A stretch of DNA of 64,000 nt from Pempheris klunzingeri. Its lineage: Eukaryota > Chordata > Actinopteri > Acropomatiformes > Pempheridae. Positions 13,100-26,676 of the stretch are shown here, in pieces. The notes under the pieces were generated by a model. The model made no database searches. It was not told where the DNA came from and saw nothing but the letters and a program-made list of their open reading frames with translations. The stretch's first letter is position 1. Each line of letters opens with the position of its first letter. The stretch is from positions 21,900,662 to 21,964,661 of the forward strand of contig NC_092031.1 of NCBI RefSeq assembly GCF_042242105.1. Reading direction: 5' to 3'. The translations under genes were made by a program, and so were the position numbers.

Positions 13100-13240
13100 C
13101 ATAATAAGCACCCCCACCCTCAAGCGGGCAAGGAAAAACTCCCCCCGAAAAACCTTTTAACAGGTAAAGGAAGAAACCTTGTGAAGGATCACACAAGAAG
13201 GGACCCCCCTTCCGAGGCTTCAGGAGCACCTACTAGGCAG
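13100..13240 (-). mobile_element. Rex1-like LINE 3' UTR fragment
   Basis: It holds the blocks gggcaaggaaaaactccccc and aaaggaagaaaccttgtga, which I recognise from the 3' UTR of abundant fish Rex1/Babar-type LINEs in reverse orientation. Non-coding. Boundaries are approximate. Confidence 0.55.
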
Positions 13241-13307
13241 CATGACAAAACATTACTTCAGGGCCCTAATCTAAAGATTACCATGAGGTCACTCATGGGT
13301 GTGTTCA

Positions 13308-14665
13308 TTATAAATAGTGATGATATGGGCTCCCTGAAGGATCACTAGGGCCTGCATGTGAAGCTCTTATCTGCAGCCGCCTGTATCTTATTATATGGAC
13401 AGAATGTGCTAAATGAGGGCAAGTGTGGTTAGGAGGGCCAACAGATGGCAGATTTGCGGCCTCTGCTAGAGAAGCTTGTCTACCCTTGGCTCTAACCCTT
13501 TCCCTGTCTGCCCACAAAACCCGTTTGGTCCTTTCTGGTGAGCTGTCAGTCTTTTTCTTCTCTGAATCCTGGGCCTTTGGTTTTCTACGTCCTGAACTGG
13601 TGCTCTCCGTTCCCACTTCGCTTTGTTCTTTAGTGCTTCCTGCATTCTGGACACTGGTTGCTTTCGGTTTCTCTTTTTCCTTTGTTGGTTCTTGTGACCT
13701 GTCGCTACGGGACACACCTTTACCCTGGACCACAGGTACCTGGCTTCCTCTGGTTTTCGTGACATGTTGAACAGGAACCCTTACTGAGGAAACCCTACGT
13801 GTCTTCATGCTGACACTGTGGGGAGGTGGTGCAAGCTTCCCTTCTCCTTTAACAATAAGCGAAGGTGGTCGTACATTCTTTCCAGTGCAGGGTGGTGGTT
13901 TTGGTGCCGGATACGTGGAAGTTGCAGAGGACACCTTGTCATTTTTTAGTGATTTCTTTTGAGCCATGCGCTTCTTTTGACCCTGAAGTCGTGTTACCAC
14001 AGTTTGGTCAGCTGAAGATGCCAAATCTGAGTACAACATCTTCAGAGTCTCCCCTACCTCACCCTGAGAGGGAAGCAGTGGAGATGCTGCAGACGTCGCT
14101 GTGGTGGTTGTCATCGCATTTTTCAGAAAGTTCCTCTCTGGAAAAGATCAGTTAAAAAAAACAGAACATTAGTACACACTAAATCTTTTCTAAATCATGA
14201 ATAATTGATGAAAATCTATATATATATGTGTGTGTGTATCACCCACACATCAGTAAGTAACACTTTATAAACAACTGACTATACGAAAAATATGACTATA
14301 TGAAATATTGTAAGAACCAATCATGGTCAGTGTTTCAAAAAATATTGTGCTACAATGGGTGAAACACTTGGGAGTAACTTAGACCTAACATTACAACGGA
14401 TAAGCGTTAGCTCGGGACATCAGAAAAGGCCTAAACATATTTTTTTAAAAGACTGTTAGAACTTTAACTTACCCCACTGCTCCTGATAGTTGAAGGAAAC
14501 AACCTTGGGATCAGCGTCAGGGTGAGAACTTCTGTACTCGATCAGCTGCGACATATACTGTAGTAAAAAGTCGGGGATGTCGGCGGGTTGCGAGAGGAGT
14601 GTTGCTCTGGTAATACACTCCACAAGGCTCTTCAGTCCGTACGGACACAAATGCGCGGGATTCAT
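13308..14665 (-). CDS. RIIa-domain protein, CABYR-like
   Basis: There are two coding exons, 14665-14473 and 14137-13308, with donor gtaagt and acceptor cttttccag. The joined frame is 1023 nt, 340 aa. Residues about 8-48 (PYGLKSLVECITRATL ... FLLQYMSQLIEYR) match the RIIa dimerisation/docking fold of PKA regulatory subunits. The family also includes sperm proteins such as CABYR, SP17 and ropporin, which bind A-kinase anchoring proteins in the flagellum. The PYGLK opening is closest to what I recall of CABYR. The rest is low-complexity and rich in Ser, Lys, Pro and Arg, with no other domain seen. I chose the ATG at 14665. An in-frame ATG at 14731 would add 22 residues encoded largely by a hexanucleotide repeat. 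The second exon may have an alternative 3' end, so the C-terminus is less certain than the N-terminus. A sperm-flagellum role is inferred from the family only. Confidence 0.75.
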
Positions 14666-14670
14666 CTCAA

Positions 14671-14714
14671 GTCTCGTTCTCGTACTCGTTCTCGTACTCG
14701 TACTCGTACTCGTG
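14671..14714. repeat. Hexanucleotide repeat (CGTACT/CGTTCT)n beside the start codon
   Basis: About seven imperfect six-base units lie directly upstream of the chosen start of the RIIa-domain gene. On the coding strand they can be read in frame as alternating Thr-Ser and Thr-Arg. Confidence 0.85.
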
Positions 14715-14779
14715 CACATAAACAGACACAAGCTTGTTCCAACTGCAAAGAATCGTTGTGATCCAAACTTCTTCTGAGT

Positions 14780-17700
14780 TCTACTCAGGAAGCCTTTATG
14801 ATGTCATGGAATGTATGACATCACTGGATGGAAAGACACTATGGTGACTCAGCATTTTGGGATGAAACCATGGCAACCATCTTGTTGTCTTGATCATCCA
14901 TGTAATTTTCGAACAATACACCAATATTATTTTTATTCAAACAAAATGAGTGCAGGAGAACTGTGCCTGCCTAGAATGACCCCAAAAACAACCATTCTGG
15001 CCGAATGCTGATTATCATAGTTCCAAGAGAACAAATAATGGTTTCGAAGTAATCTTATTATTGTGCATTTAATATTTCATGTATGTATTTTTTTCAATTT
15101 TGCCCGAACTTAATATGTAAGAACTGTTTATTATGTTCTGATAAATAAAGGGTTACAACATTAAGCAATATCTGTTATGTAGAAATCCTAAATAGATTCA
15201 GTATCATGGCTCAAAGTGGCAGGCAGTTACAATCAGAAACACAAGAGACAAACTGTAATATACTAATATGTCACTGTATTAATGTCATGAATTACACAAA
15301 GAAAACATATTTATCTCACACATATAGACACACACACACAATGTTATTGCTGTTATAGCAAAATCCAAGTGTTAATGATCCATTTTCCATTAATTAACCA
15401 TAAATATCCACTAATTGTTGCACAAAACAGACTTATCGCATTCTTTCCCCCGCGCAGCTTTTCACAGCATGCATGTAGCACATAAGATCACTCGGTCTTA
15501 GTGTTTGTTTGTCACTACAGTATGTATAATACAGTTAGGGAAGATAATATCAATAATAGTAGCAATATCCGAGCAGGAAGTGCGTTTGTAGATCAGTGCA
15601 GCCGCTTATCATGCTGTTGCCACTAAACACACACACACACACACACACATTCACTCAGAAACGTCACATGACAGAAGTTAAAGATGATCTAATTGGACAC
15701 CGACTGAGGAATTTTTTTTGCCCAAACCTAAACAAAGCTCAAGAGTGATGTTGACAGATTATGTTGTGTCGTCCGTCCAAAAGAAAAATAGAAAAACTAG
15801 CAGTCGGGTCGTCGTGGAAGGCAGTGATAAATTACCTATTTTGTGTAGCTTAGTTCAGAGACAGTGAGGAATTATTCAAGAAACGCACCTGCTGTGCTTT
15901 CATGTAGAGATCCACTTCACACGCTTGCACTAAATCCCACAGTGCTGCTGAGGTAGTTACATTATAAAAGACATAAAGTCTTTCACTGATAAGTAGTGGA
16001 AGCTGTGGTATTCAGATAAGCCTGCTTGTACCTGACGTTACATAAAGTCAAGCCTCGAATCATAAACTATCCATGTCAAGGACACACGATGGGATCACAA
16101 TGCTACACCAGAGAGATTAACACAAGCCTGGATGTGTGCTGGCCTAAGTTATGATAACCTTGTCATCACTTGTCAGGTCTGTAAACTTCATCACTGTATA
16201 TATTTCATCCCCGCACTGGGGACGCCAGCAGTTAATAGAGATTTAGACCCTCTGTGATTCCTTATCTGCTCCACGGCATCTCACAGAAAACTATTCCCCT
16301 GGTGTTCACTTGATTTGCCTTTTGTGTGAGAGCCCTCGTGATATATAATAACTATAGTGTCTGATGGTAATTGATAGAAGGATATCATCCTTATCACAGC
16401 GAAATTGTCAGCTCCATGTCCTAAAGGAATTTTAAACTGATATCATGGGAGTATTATACAGAATGATAAAACTCGCCCCATAAATTCGGTGGTGAGTACC
16501 CTCACTTTACTAGAGAAACACATTAAGTCTTTGTAAGGATATTATAGGGATGTTATAGAATATTATCATGGGGTTTATTTGTTTGGGAAATGTTGGGTAT
16601 TTTCAGATTAGTCACAAGGGGGAGGCAGCAAATTAATCAAAATCCTAATGCAAAGCTCAAATCTTCTCAGAAATAATACAGTGAGGGGACACTGATTACC
16701 AAAGCACAAATCATGCACCAGTACCAGCTCCACTCTTGACAGGATAGTGGTGTTGAGGAGGTAGTCATGGCAACAGGATCTCTGACACAAAAGCACATAC
16801 ACACATGTGACACGTCCGTACACAGACACAAAGATACGCGTTTTAATTCAGTGTGTTACGGTGACAGGGAAACACGTACGGGGGCCATTTTTGCTGCGAG
16901 ACAATAAAACTGAGAGAGAATCACTCAAATGTTGTTGTTGCCTCTCCTGACTGTAAATGATCTTACAGTCATTTGCATGTTGCTGATGGATGGCCTCATT
17001 CACAATGTGAAAAAAAAAAACGAAGTTGAATTAAGAGCGAGTCGGTAACACCTTATATCTTGAGGTAAGAAAGCCTGAATTATAACCACTTTTGGACATA
17101 TTTGTAGCAACCTTGGTGCTTCGAGCCTCTTTTTCTGTGGTTACTACCGACTAAAGCACATCACAGCCCTGTATAACTTATGCATGCTGACAGATGAGAG
17201 CAGCCCTGCTCTCTGCTCTCATTTATACAAGATAGCTGACTGAGATTCACAAACAAATCATTATTTTTCAATGAAGAGGAACCATTTAACTTTATTTGCG
17301 AGGGGACTCGGAGGCAGCTCTCTGAGTCAGAAGTTAACCTGGCAAAGCTCACGCACCTACTGAGGCGAACACCAAGTGAGAGCTGGTGCTCAGTGACAGA
17401 CTCCTCTGGGCCAAACAATGAGCCGATCAGGAGAACACACCCGCTGAGCCAAAGGACAAGTTAGCCAGACTTTGGTGTTGGTTTGTTAAAACTCTCTGAA
17501 TGCAGAACCAAAAGAGTTACACAAGTGGCAGGAAAAATCGAAATGAATTCTCATCACTAAAGCAAGATGGCAGTTTCCCTTTTCAGCATATTGACCATAG
17601 CATGTACAGAGCTGGTTATGTATCCTTAAGACTTCCGTTCCTTTGAACATCGGGAGCATTGGGATTGTTGGAAAGTCAAGGTTAACAAGCTAGGATAACT

Positions 17701-20700
17701 AGCATCCGTTTAAAGAGTGGGAGCTGCTCTTTGGCAGCTTCTGCACGCTCGGTACCGTGTTTGTTCCCCATTACACAAAGTGTGGGGCCCTGCTACTGTT
17801 GGCATTAGCTTTCTTTCGTGGATACAGTTGTGGCAATGGATCATAATGTCAGAACTCACAGAAACAAATTGTCCTGTGACCTCCACACGCCCATAAAACT
17901 GTATTATCTGTGTTTGCAGCCGCTTGGGGGCAGTAGAAACAAACTGAAAGCACAACACCGACATATTCACATGTTAACAAGCGAACAGCTGGAATTAAAT
18001 TAAAGTTCAGTGCTCCTATGTTACACCAATTAAATTATAGCACTGACATGTCAGTCAACATCCCTTATAGAACACTAAACTTGCATAGTTTGTACAATTT
18101 AGTAAAACTGAAGTACACAAACGAGTAGGCTCCACATGAAATACCATGAATATAGATTCTGCTTCTTTTCTTTTTTTTTGGAGCAAAAATGAATTGTAAC
18201 ATCACTTTGACTTTAACGTCATCTCCTCCGGCCGTCCAGGCATGAAGAGCCAAGAGAAGTAAAGGAACAAGGAATCATTGGAGTGAACGGCTTAATTCAG
18301 TCACACCTGAGCTGAGGTAGCCTCTCAACGCCGGGCTGCCGTCTCTTTTCTGTCAGGGTCATTTCGAAAGTGACACTGAAGCCTGAATTTATCTGGCAGA
18401 CCACATCAGTCTTTCGAGTTACACTTAGCGCTTAGCCAATCCTGGCAGGAGAAAATGACTTAGCACCCCCCCCCACACACACACACACACACACACGCAC
18501 ACACACACACACTTGAGAATGCAGTCCAGCTCAGTGGGAGGAGGCATTATTTGCAAGCAGACGAATTCTTGTCCCTGTTTGAGGTATTACTGATGTTGTG
18601 CCCCATATTGTTTTGTTAAAAGAGCAAAAAATTGGGAAATCAAATCCACAGTGAAAACAGCAACTTTACCGCAGGTGATAATCACCACAGTTATCAGTCA
18701 GCATAAGAGTTCAGTAAAGTACAGCCATTGTATGATTCTCCTAACTGATTCCTAACGTTTTTGCGTTATTTACCAGCATTTATCGGCTGATGGCTTTAGT
18801 GGAGCGGGAGCTGGAGTGATGGATCTTCTGCTCCATAATGGGTAATGGGGTAGACAAGAGGGAGTAAACATGGGGGCAGAGGTAGAGGTGGCGCCGATAG
18901 AGAGCAACACCGGGGGCCAAGGTTGCTTTCAATACCATTTATTCAAGTTTTTATGAGGCGGAAATCTTGTGCGAAGGTGCTTGACAGTAGTCATTTAGCG
19001 CTTGGTTTTCGAACACGAGGGCTAAACGGAGAAGGGGAACAGTGGGGGGAGTGGCGGGGAGGTGTGATAACTCAAGTCAACATGCTTCAAGTGCCATAAA
19101 GCTGCTATGATCCTTAACGCAATCAGTATTTTTTTAGATTAACACTGGCTGCGTTTTGTGAACTCATTGTGACGAGGATGACATCAGCGCCTTCAGATCT
19201 ACTGAGCCTTTTAGCCTCTTTTAGCTCATCGTTTGCTTATTGCTAACTTTGCTTATATAAACCAGGAGCAGACAGCTTATAAACCCAGTGTACGTGACCT
19301 GCCCAACACCAGGATATTTTTTTATTTTTCTCAAGAGCTGGTGGAGACCAAAACAGAGCCTGGAAAAAAAAAGTGGACACCAATGCTAAAAGAATGCCAA
19401 TGTTGCTCCATGTCTGCTTGATGTGTCGCAGAGTTGGAGCAACTATTAACAACTTTCTACAGTAATATATATATATATATATATATATCTCAATGCTTGT
19501 GCTGCAGGGGGGGTTGTGAGCTCAGGAACAGGTGTGCAGCACCACACCGCCCCTCTGTGTCGCTGAATGCGCTCATTGTTCACAGTGTCGGCAATTAGCG
19601 ATGCACACATTAGCATATAAGGTGATGACGTGACGTTTGAGATCGAGTTTTCCCGACTCCTCTGCCCTCAAGGGGGCAAAGCAAGCAATCAATTAACGTA
19701 GCTTTAAAGATGCACTTCAAAGTTAATCTCTTCGGCGCTCACGTGTAAGAAGAACAGGCTTACTTTTCCATATTTCTATCAGGGCCCTCAAACAGTGCAT
19801 GTTATGCTGTACCACGGGGCGCTGATTATCCTGCTTATCCCAACATGTGCATGTTTCTTCACCCATGTGGGTGTGCATGTGCCAGTGTGTGAGGTTTTTT
19901 TTTTTGTTTTGTTTAATGTCCATGCTTTTGTTTCCCTGTGGCTCAGGTTCCAGAGACTCACCAGGGAGGGAGGCAGACCAGCAGAAAAGAGGCGACGATG
20001 AGTGACACAACACACATTCCCTCACTCCTTCCTCCCCCCCCCCCCCCCCCCTCTCTGTGTCCACCTGTCTTCCTTCCCCTCTGTCTCTTTATCTCCTCAG
20101 TCTCACTGTGAGGAAGAAGAAGCTTTTTCCTGTCGTGTGCGGCGGACGTCGCCGTGCAGCTGCATAAAGAGAGGACGCCGTATAGCGGCGGTTTAGCCAG
20201 ACGTGATGGCGCTGGCAGCCGGATAGAGAGAAGGCCTTACACGTCACTTCAAGGGCCTGTCACTCTCTGCCATGCATCTCAAGGTCTGTAAGGAGCGGGC
20301 CACTTCATGTACAAGGAGTTGTGGTGTCTGATTTGAATAGAGCTCCGAGAATGGCACTCTGCCTGCTGAAGGCAAGCCAGGGGTTGATGTATAACAGCCA
20401 GTGTGGCAGCCATAAAATGACGGGGGAGTGCTTCCTTCCTCAGCTGGGGCCTGTGCATGTAAAATGCATGCATTTTTCAACTTATTTCCATTTATTTATG
20501 TGCGCCTGCCTGTGTACGGTTAGGAAACTGTTCTCCCTGGGAGTAGTTTCAACTCCTGTATCAAAGGCTATTCCCAATTTGTTTCTGTGGATCAGGCAAC
20601 CTGGACAGCAGCTGAGTGGCATGTTAATAAAAAAAGAAACGCCCTGCGGGAGCGCCCCCGACCGCTGTCGTTGCCGGTGTGGAGTGAATACTGAGTGCTG

Positions 20701-23700
20701 AGGCTGCAGACAGCAGCGGGGTGGGGCGTCCGGTTTGGTTCTTCCTCTCTCCTCTTCTGGGATACAGCCACACCCCTGAGAGATGCTCTGTTTGTGTATT
20801 GTTGATGAGCTGAGAAGTTGTGCCTCCCCGTTGGGGGCTCAAACATTGTAATTTTCTGGAGCCGCGTGGAGTAAACAAGCACAAGGAGCATCTGACAGAA
20901 TGCTGATGAAGAATGAGGAGGCGACCACTTTGATTTGCGGAACAAGAGATCAATGAAAATTTGATGGGCGCAGTTTGTATCTCCGAGTCACCGAGGCAGG
21001 ACGCGCCGAGGCTGACAGATCTGCTGTTCCAAGGGCAAATTTAAGATTCCCCCCGCTACTGTTATTATTATGATTTAAGGAGTATAAGCTGATCTCTGAT
21101 AGGTGCCTCAGGGCAACTTCCCCCATGTCTTTCCAATAGTCCTGGCACTAGTGTGTTTAAAGCTAATGGCATAAGCTTGGCAGTCTGGTCATGGCTTTAA
21201 AGGGAGAGTGTCAGAAGAGAAGAGAAGAGAAGAGAAGAGAAGAGAGAGGAAAAGACTCTCAATGCTGAAAAGTAAACAAATGTTTCCTGCCATTTAGCAT
21301 TGAAGAGATTGAATTGTAAATAGGTACATTATATGGCCAAACCTATGTGGCTGCCCCCTATGTTGGGTCAACAAAGCACAGAGCCAATAAAGAAAATGTT
21401 CTCTCAGTTTGGTGTGAACAGAAAACTGTTGTGGGTGGGTGGGTGGGTGGGGTGGGGGTCTTGGATGTATCTGAGTTTCAGAAGAAGAAAATCCCTTCAA
21501 ATGTAGTGCAGTTGGCTTTTAGCTCCATTAAGGGCGCGCAAGTTAAAAAATTAGGTTTGGGATTAAGATTAGGATGAGAAATACAGTCCCCGGTAATTGT
21601 AACAAATGCCATAACTGTCAAGCAGCTAAGCTTATGTTTAGGCTTAAGCATGAAAAATTAATGGCTGAGTTTTGGATTACAGGGCAATTCCACACAGAGT
21701 CACACGGGGAAGAAAACGGCAAACGGCAAAGCACCTGTTGTGTCATCATTAATTGGCGCACGGCCGGGGTTAGGGAGAGAAATGAATTTATAGAAAAGAT
21801 GACAGAATGAAGGTGGAGGACTTGTCCTTTTCAGGCGTAGCACATTTACACATTCGTAAAGCAGCCGCGCAAACACTAGCTTCCCATGCGTGTACACACT
21901 GAGACAGCCAAACCCCCCCCTTGATAGCCTGACATTATATTACACCTCATGATCATACATCTTTAATGGGGCAGACAGCAGGGTTGAAGAACCTGTTTCA
22001 CCTTTATCCAGACTGACAACTCCTCCTCATTCCACGCTGCAGCCTCCAAACATGAATGGGCCTCTCCTCGAGGCTCTGCACGCCGGGGACAAAAAAACTC
22101 AGGCGAGCGATGAGATATTAGGCGTCCTGCGTGGAAATAAAGCAGCAGCTGACACGCCCTTCACTTTGAAATCTTATCTTAGCGTATAGGAAATCCTCCC
22201 AAAGTTATCTGAGCCATTTATCAAAATCTTCTGCAGTATTCTCTGTGCATATTTATCTTACCCCGTCCTTTAGTTTACAGGATACATTTTCTGCCTGCCT
22301 GATAATTTATCCAGCCTCCGAAATCCTGACACATGCTGATGTTTTTCTATCTCCCCCATCTGACTCCAGTGGAAACCAGTGGGATTCGTATGTGGCGCCA
22401 GTCTGCCCCCTAGTGGCTGGATGCCGCCACAGCCGTGAAGCTGGCACAGCCTCTCACATTTCCCCATATGTCTAAACATGATTACAAGTAGATTAATTTA
22501 CATCTTCGTCCAATTAGCGAGTATGTTTTCATACTCTGCAACATGTCCTCTAAAAAGGGCGCCTTAAATTGGAAAGCTTGTCAGGAGACAACAGGAAATA
22601 GCGTACTGTAAGTGCATAATTAATACAGAGAATAGTAACACACACTTGTGTTTATTGCATATTCTGCTAATTAAACACCGTCAGGGGTTTTACCCAGAAA
22701 CAAAGGTAGGGACTGCCCCAGGGCCCTGTGTGCCTCAGAGGGCCCAAAGGCTTCAGGTTCAACATATGGCAATTAGCTCGTGGTAATTTGCTTAAGTGCA
22801 AATACGTTTGTTAATACTGCATGCACCGATAAACCGAAGTGATAGTCGGCTTAAGGCGAAGGTGTTTAGACAGAGAGTGTTGTTCGTGCAAATTTTGAGC
22901 GCCGGAGTTTTCTGGTGCTGAAAACAGCCAGTGTAACAAACTGCATGTTGGCTTTTAAGCCAGCTGGCAGCAGAGACACTGACCATATGTGTGGGAGTGT
23001 GTTCTGCTCAGCCTCTTCTGACTCGAAACTCATCAGAAACTCCACTTGGTTCTACTGTTTCCCCCCCCCACCCCTCCCAAGTCTCCCTTTTCCCTCTCAT
23101 TTCTGTGAAGCGCATTCAAGTTGAAAGACTGTTCAACCCGCCCCGATCACTTCTCTCCATTGACCTCTAAGATTCCCTTTGTGCTCTGTCTGAATATACA
23201 GCAACACTTGCATCATTACCTTGAAGGGCCCCATCTCCTGTCAGAATCTAGTTCTAGAGCTTATCTCAGTTTATATTGCGCTTAAACGGTGCACTCTCAT
23301 TAATAAATCAGCATTTAATCGTTAAAGTAAACAGCATACCAATTACTTACTAAAGCCCTTTTCAAACACGCAGTAAATGACATTGCTGGCTTTATCAAGC
23401 TGTTGAAGTGAAGTCTTTTTGACATTCACACAGTGTTTTACATAAATGTTCCCCACGGCTTCGGTCAGACATGGCATTTACAGTAAGAGCCACAGTCCTA
23501 GCGTGATATTTTGGCACCTGGTGCATGAGAGGCTGCTGGATTAGCAGTTATGAGATCAGGGAAGAAGCGTGTTTCCTCATACGCGGCGTCAGTGATGGGG
23601 TTTGTTGTTAAAGTCTTTCATTAAAGACCGTTATTAACATTATTAGAGAGTGAGATGGTGCTGAGTGTTGGACACACACACACAACCTTCAGGTAGGACT

Positions 23701-26361
23701 TAAATCGCATTTCCTCTCATGCTGCTCTGCACGAATGAAATTTGAAAATATCAAAGGACAAATTAGAATCAGTTCATTCTCAGTGATTGGTGGTGTATTG
23801 AACTGATTGTTTGTTCTTTGTGCAAAAGCTTAATGCGTCCATTTATTTCAGTGCTTTTATGAGAAGGTGAACGGGAAAAAAAGCACATTTAATATCAAAG
23901 TGTATTTAACCTTGTGCTGCTGCATCCTTAATCTGATTATGTTAATCTGATCATCTGAGCATTCCGTTCAGACTGGAGCCCTGTTCAAAGTTAAGAAAGT
24001 TAAAGTTGCACTGGGTCTGTTCTCATATTGGCTGCTGTCAACACTGTAAAAGTGACTTGATGTGAGCTTTACTTCACGTCTGAAAGGCGGGTGACACAGA
24101 GGTCACAGAGTGACACCCTGCCCACACATCCAGCATATGGGATCGGTTTAAGTGCAAACCGTTGTTACCATGTTATTCTGTGCTTTGTATGCTGAGTGCA
24201 CCACTCCGGCCCTGCAAAAGGTTAGAATTATGCCTTTTTTAAATCATCTAATTGCAGTCTTATCACAAAGTGTTATGCCGCCAAACCTAAACGTGACGTT
24301 TGCATGTTTTTGGTGAGCATCAATCGGATCCTGAAGTGAATATCTGCCAGTTTTATATAAACACACATTGACGTGTTGCTCTGAAGCGCTGCTCTCCATA
24401 TTTCTCCATTTCTAAGATGAAACCCTCTTTCCTTTTGAGATGAGGCCAAACCGCCTGGGGGGGGGCCCAGAGGGGAGATAATGTTGTTACGGATGAAACA
24501 TTTACACATATTTCCTACTTTTTCCCCCCACGCAACCTCTGCTCTGTTTTTTTGCTCCGTACCACTGGCATCCTTGAAGTCTCCGTTACCTCAAAGCAAA
24601 CAATAAAAGGATTGGGAGCACAGGCCTGCCCCGAAGTAGAGCGACGCCGTGGATCTTTCACTGGAATTGCCAAGTTCTGTGGCGTGAACTCTGCAGAGCG
24701 AGTGCTGCTCCCGTTCCATGACTACATGGACTAAAAGCTACGTAATGGTGTAATTTAACAATAGCCACGGGGCAACGATGCCAGAGCCAATTATAGATCA
24801 CATTCAGTTGCAATGAACAGCTGATGCTTCGGTACACAGTCCTCTGTGTTAGCGGTTGTGGTGAGTGTGAAGGGTTTTTGAAAGGTCGGTTGATCCGAAC
24901 TGAAGAAAACCCACTTTTCTCCTCTCACCCCTTGTAATGCAGATACTTGTGGTTTTATTGCCTGGGTTTTGAGTTGTTCATCCCAATGCAGTGGTGGCGA
25001 GTGAACTGAGGCTATGTGTGTCTCAAGATCCTTGGGCTGAGGTCCCTGGTCTGATCTGATAGTCCAGATTTGCAGCCAAATTTTTAGTCCAGGCCTTGAG
25101 GCTCTTGAACTGCCAGAAAAAATAAGCTTCCCTTGAAATCATCGTTTCACCCGAGAATGTATCCGTATTCTATTTAGCTTTGATTTTTCATGAGTTATCT
25201 TTTTATTTCTTTTACGTTGCTACATCCGATGTAGTCTGGTCCCAATTTAAAGCTGCATTTTTGAATTTTCATACTTTTTGGCCACTCTGAGACATCAACT
25301 CCACCATAAACTAATAATCACACACAGTTGGCACATTATGATCTTGTAAAAGCTGATATGGCATTTGACATTTTAGCATTCTAACGCTCATGCTTCTGGC
25401 GACCATATGAATGTTATTCACCCCACTTTCGGCTCCGCTTTGGTCTCCTCCGGGCTCTTCAGCCTCTAAATGTTCCATGGTGGTCACACGCTCGTTGCTA
25501 ACTTTGTCTATTTGGCATTTGTCAGAGCTTTTCACTAAAAAAAACGTGGTCGCAACAAGGTCGATGAGAGCTGTGATTCTGAACCAGGCAGTTAAGTCGA
25601 GCGCTGTGAAGCCAAAACAATGAGCTGAAAGAAGCTAAAAGCGCTTTGGAGAGCTGAGGGGTTTGATATTATGAGTGTTTGTGTTGATCCTGAGTTTATA
25701 TTAAAAAATATTGTGCAGTGCAGTGACTATTGGCTTTATGTATGCTCATTTCTCATCTTTACAGATACATAATCAGGAAAATCTGTGTTTAAGGGAGGAT
25801 TCAGCATGGCCTTGAGAGGCTGTGTGAGCAAAACTAGAACCCTACAATGTGTGTTTTCAGTATGAGGAAGCCAGCGTTCTATTCATTTCCCAGCTTATTC
25901 CAGTCATTTCCTCTGTCTCCTTGGACTGCTGTTCCCCTCAGTGTCTCTCTGTATGCAGGACCTGGGGTGAGGCATGTTGCTCATCTCTTAAACCCATTTA
26001 ACAGCTCGTTACCCATCCGTCTCTTTCTCCCTCTTTCCCTCTGTTCCAGGCACTCATCACTTCTTGGTCAGGTTCCATTTTTGCTAATACGGTGGAAATG
26101 AGCCGTGGGCACTGCAAAACGAAGGGGAGTAGAATTTGTGGCGGCGTTTTACCAGCGCACACCATGACAACACAAACAGGGCCAGGCAAAACGAGGCTTG
26201 ACACTCTGGCGATGAAGACACAGGAGAACCCGGCGACACAGAAAGCTCGGGGGGTTGGCCACGTGTAATTGAGCCGGACAGCAGTTAAAACACGCGGGGC
26301 GTCACACTGCACAATTAAACCTGGTAAGAGGTGAACTACAGAGACATTGTTCCACACATCT
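14780..26361. other. Long stretch without a recognisable gene
   Basis: Open frames are short, overlap on both strands and carry no family motifs. Simple repeats present: (CA)n at about 15626-15650 and 18474-18512; (TA)n at about 19465-19488; a C homopolymer at about 20033-20051; (AGAAG)n at about 21213-21247; (GGGT)n at about 21431-21452. Large tracts look non-repetitive with moderate GC, for example around 20,000-24,500, and could contain conserved non-coding elements. That cannot be judged from one sequence. Confidence 0.6.
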
Positions 26362-26630
26362 TCAATCAATCAATCTTTATTTATATAGCGCCAATTCACA
26401 ACAGAGTTATCTCCAGACTCTTTACACAAAGAGCAGGTCTAGACCAAAGTCTTTAATTAGAGAGAGACCAACGATTCAGGAATTCAACATGAAGGTTTCA
26501 AGAATTCTCACATGAGCAGCATCAGATATTAGATTGAGCAATAGTGGAGGAAGAACTCCCCTTTAACAGGAAGAAACCTGGAACAGACCCAGGATCAATG
26601 TGGGCGGCTTCTGTAGGGGTCCATGTTGGG

Positions 26631-26676
<46 letters not shown>

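Noticed and set aside
13423-13770. 115-codon plus-strand frame opposite the RIIa-domain gene
   Set aside because: Antisense shadow of exon 2 with mirrored composition.
21431-21460. (GGGT)n run considered as a regulatory quadruplex
   Set aside because: It fits the base pattern but lies in a gene-free stretch with no promoter context, so it is recorded only as a simple repeat.
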